Of a stretch of DNA of 15,172 nt, positions 13,438 through 15,172 are shown piece after piece. Made by a program: the position numbers and the translations under genes. Origin of the DNA: an uncultured Mucilaginibacter sp. (GTDB lineage: Bacteria > Bacteroidota > Bacteroidia > Sphingobacteriales > Sphingobacteriaceae); contig CAISKH010000331.1 of the NCBI GenBank assembly GCA_903885865.1, positions 1-15,172 of the forward strand, written 5' to 3'. The stretch's first letter is position 1, and each line of letters begins with the position of its first letter. Under the pieces are notes generated by a model. It ran no database searches and was not told where the DNA came from. It saw nothing but the letters and a program-made list of their open reading frames with translations.

Positions 13438-15172
13438 CTAATTTCCAGTGCTAAAGTTAATTCCGCTTAAGCGTAATGGCGACCCGTTAAAAACAAAATA
13501 CAGATCGGCAATGCCCGAATTATCCGGAACACTGATCTTTATGCCTTGTGGCGTATAATTTCCTGTAAAAGCGCCAATCAATTTGCCCTGTGGCGAGTCG
13601 GCATGTACCTCAATTGTCCCAGTGGCTACTGTGCCCCGCCTTCCGCCGCCACCGCCGGCAATACTTATTTCTTTAATGCTGGTAAGGTCAATTTTGTTAA
13701 ATTTCAGCCAGGCTCCCGGCGCCTTTACCGAGGCTGTAGTACTGTCCAGGTTGAAACTGATATCTTTCATTTCGCCGGCTTTTGAGGCCGGTACCAGCGG
13801 CGCGTGCAAAACAACAATACTTTCGCCGGTTTGCGCGGCGGCATATTTGGAGCCCCTGTCTTTATATGCAGCACGTAAAATAAAGCTGCCATCAGTATTT
13901 TCACCTTCGGGTACAATAGTGGTATAGTTTCCATTAACAGGAAGCGACTTAGCCTGGCGCGGTGGGTAAGCCAGGCTTAAAATATATTTAACAATGGCTT
14001 TGCCATCAGCATCGGCAAGAGTGGGATGCGGGGCCATAATCGCATCTCCCCAAACACCTGCACCACCCGATATGATCTTTTTGAGTAACCGTGCGGGCGC
14101 GGCAGGGTCGCCTTTGTATTTTTGTGCCACCTGAATAAATGCGGGCCCTATTACTTTTTCGGTAACAGAATGGCATGATTTACAATCCATTTTGCTGATC
14201 AATCCAATTGCGCCCGCGTATTCTGCCGACGCATCCACACTACCCTGTTTGGAAGCTATAGCGGTCATATTATATCCTTCTGAAAGATAATTGGCGCTGA
14301 TAGATACCCGCGAAGGCAGTATACGCTTACTAGCCAGGCTGCCGTCCTCTTTATCGGCCACGCTAACGCTGTATTCAATACTTTTACCGGGGAAAAAGAA
14401 ACTTGAATTACCTGCGGTTATATTAAATTTAACAACAGGCGGCTCATTTCCGGCCTTTATCTCAACCGATTTACTGTTTTTTGCTCCCTTTGAATCGGTA
14501 ACAGTTAATAAGGCCTTATATACGCCAGGGGTTTTAAATGTAACCGGAGCATCGGGTTGTTTAACTATTTTATACGGGGCGCCGTTTTTAGTTATTTTCC
14601 ACTCATAGGTTAATACATCACCTTCGTCGTAGTCCTTTGTGCCGGCTGATGAGAGGGTTACCTTTAAAGGAACGGCCCCGGCTATTTTGTCGGCCGATGC
14701 CTGTACCTGGGGTTTGCGGTTGCCACCATTATATTCTATACGTATCAGTTCAGCCTCGGGGTTATCTTTAAAATAGCCGTTGCCGTATTCCAGCACATAG
14801 AGGTCGCCTTCGGGACCAAATTTCATATCTATCGGCCCCCGCAGCTTTGGCTGATCGGGCAGAAAGCGTTCCATGCTTTTATAGCTTCCGTCATCATTCA
14901 GGCTTACTACGTTTATCCACCCACGCACCCAATCGGTAACGAACCATTTTCCTTCATAATAATCAGGGAAAGGGCGTTTAGGGTTGGTAAAATCGGCACG
15001 GTGATACAGGGGGCCGCCCACTGCAGCGTCCGCGCCGCTTTCCAGCAGCGGGAACTCTTTGGTGAGGGTTTTACCTTCCCATACCAGCGCCGGAACGGCG
15101 GGGGGCAAATCTATCATGCCGGTATTATTGGGTGAATGATTAGAAGGGTGCGCCGGATCAAAAGCATCGCCC
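13438..15172 (-). CDS. Sugar dehydrogenase-PKD-cytochrome c fusion protein (partial)
   Basis: The C-terminal 577 residues of a larger protein; the frame is open to the window edge, so the ATG at 15115-15117 is internal and the true start lies outside. Fragment residues 1-150 match the end of a PQQ-dependent glucose/sorbosone dehydrogenase-type beta-propeller (YYEGKWFVTDWVRGWI, then GPEGDLYVLEYG). A PKD domain follows (about 154-240, ending with VYKALLTVTDSKGAKN). Next is a further beta segment and a monohaem cytochrome c with CKSCH at 330-334 and probable axial Met379 in IMAPHPT. The last 110 residues (about 465-577) resemble a carbohydrate-binding module of the CBM6/CBM35 type with a Gly-rich loop. 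The fusion implies periplasmic or surface sugar oxidation with electrons passed through the haem. Such proteins often also carry a ThuA domain upstream, which cannot be checked here. It is probably co-transcribed with the Tat-exported isomerase downstream. Confidence 0.88.
   Translation of the reverse strand, partial: GDAFDPAHPSNHSPNNTGMIDLPPAVPALVWEGKTLTKEFPLLESGADAAVGGPLYHRADFTNPKRPFPDYYEGKWFVTDWVRGWINVVSLNDDGSYKSMERFLPDQPKLRGPIDMKFGPEGDLYVLEYGNGYFKDNPEAELIRIEYNGGNRKPQVQASADKIAGAVPLKVTLSSAGTKDYDEGDVLTYEWKITKNGAPYKIVKQPDAPVTFKTPGVYKALLTVTDSKGAKNSKSVEIKAGNEPPVVKFNITAGNSSFFFPGKSIEYSVSVADKEDGSLASKRILPSRVSISANYLSEGYNMTAIASKQGSVDASAEYAGAIGLISKMDCKSCHSVTEKVIGPAFIQVAQKYKGDPAAPARLLKKIISGGAGVWGDAIMAPHPTLADADGKAIVKYILSLAYPPRQAKSLPVNGNYTTIVPEGENTDGSFILRAAYKDRGSKYAAAQTGESIVVLHAPLVPASKAGEMKDISFNLDSTTASVKAPGAWLKFNKIDLTSIKEISIAGGGGGRRGTVATGTIEVHADSPQGKLIGAFTGNYTPQGIKISVPDNSGIADLYFVFNGSPLRLSGINFSTGN

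Noticed and set aside
15115..15117. ATG as the start of the dehydrogenase/cytochrome gene
   Set aside because: The frame continues upstream without a stop to the window edge and the upstream residues continue the dehydrogenase-like sequence, so the gene is truncated by the window.

Overview
The window looks like chromosome from a member of the Bacteroidota, most likely the family Sphingobacteriaceae (a Mucilaginibacter- or Pedobacter-like soil bacterium). Reasons: a GldH-type gliding lipoprotein gene follows holB and a RicT/PSP1 gene, several starts are preceded by the Bacteroidota-type -7 box TAnnTTTG with few strong Shine-Dalgarno sequences, and there are many exported glycan-related proteins. 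The genus is inferred from style and gene content, not from a database match.

Layout. Positions 1-370 hold no convincing gene but are rich in structure: a phased array of CGTGAACGC repeats, two competing GC-rich hairpins and a strong terminator serving the minus-strand gene at 371-769 (small secreted protein). Two plus-strand genes follow: an exported START-domain protein and a GH27 alpha-galactosidase. Positions 3108-4085 are an AT-rich two-gene unit (a two-TM protein and a small secreted protein, both with a probable transthyretin/Cna-B-like sandwich). They converge on a minus-strand patatin-like lipase (4126-5139).

A tight minus-strand operon runs holB - ricT - gldH (8150 down to 5200), possibly extending into the patatin gene. 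Divergent from it is ruvX, followed by a dinD gene that is more AT-rich. The two divergent leaders, of holB and of ruvX, each carry an array of the heptamer TCTCANN in the sense direction, which is the most striking unexplained pattern here. Next, an SAM-dependent O-methyltransferase is coupled to two tandem paralogous exported glucosaminidases (the second a LysM lipoprotein), then a secreted carboxypeptidase-regulatory-like protein. The right end is a minus-strand pair: a truncated multidomain sugar dehydrogenase/PKD/cytochrome c protein that runs off the window, and downstream of it a Tat-exported sugar isomerase/epimerase-like TIM barrel.

How the genes fit together. Three themes coexist: core replication and recombination (HolB, RuvX, DinD), envelope biology (GldH, glucosaminidases, patatin, START protein), and periplasmic sugar use (GH27, the sugar dehydrogenase/cytochrome fusion, the exported epimerase). 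No CRISPR array, tRNA, rRNA, insertion sequence or complete known defence system was seen.
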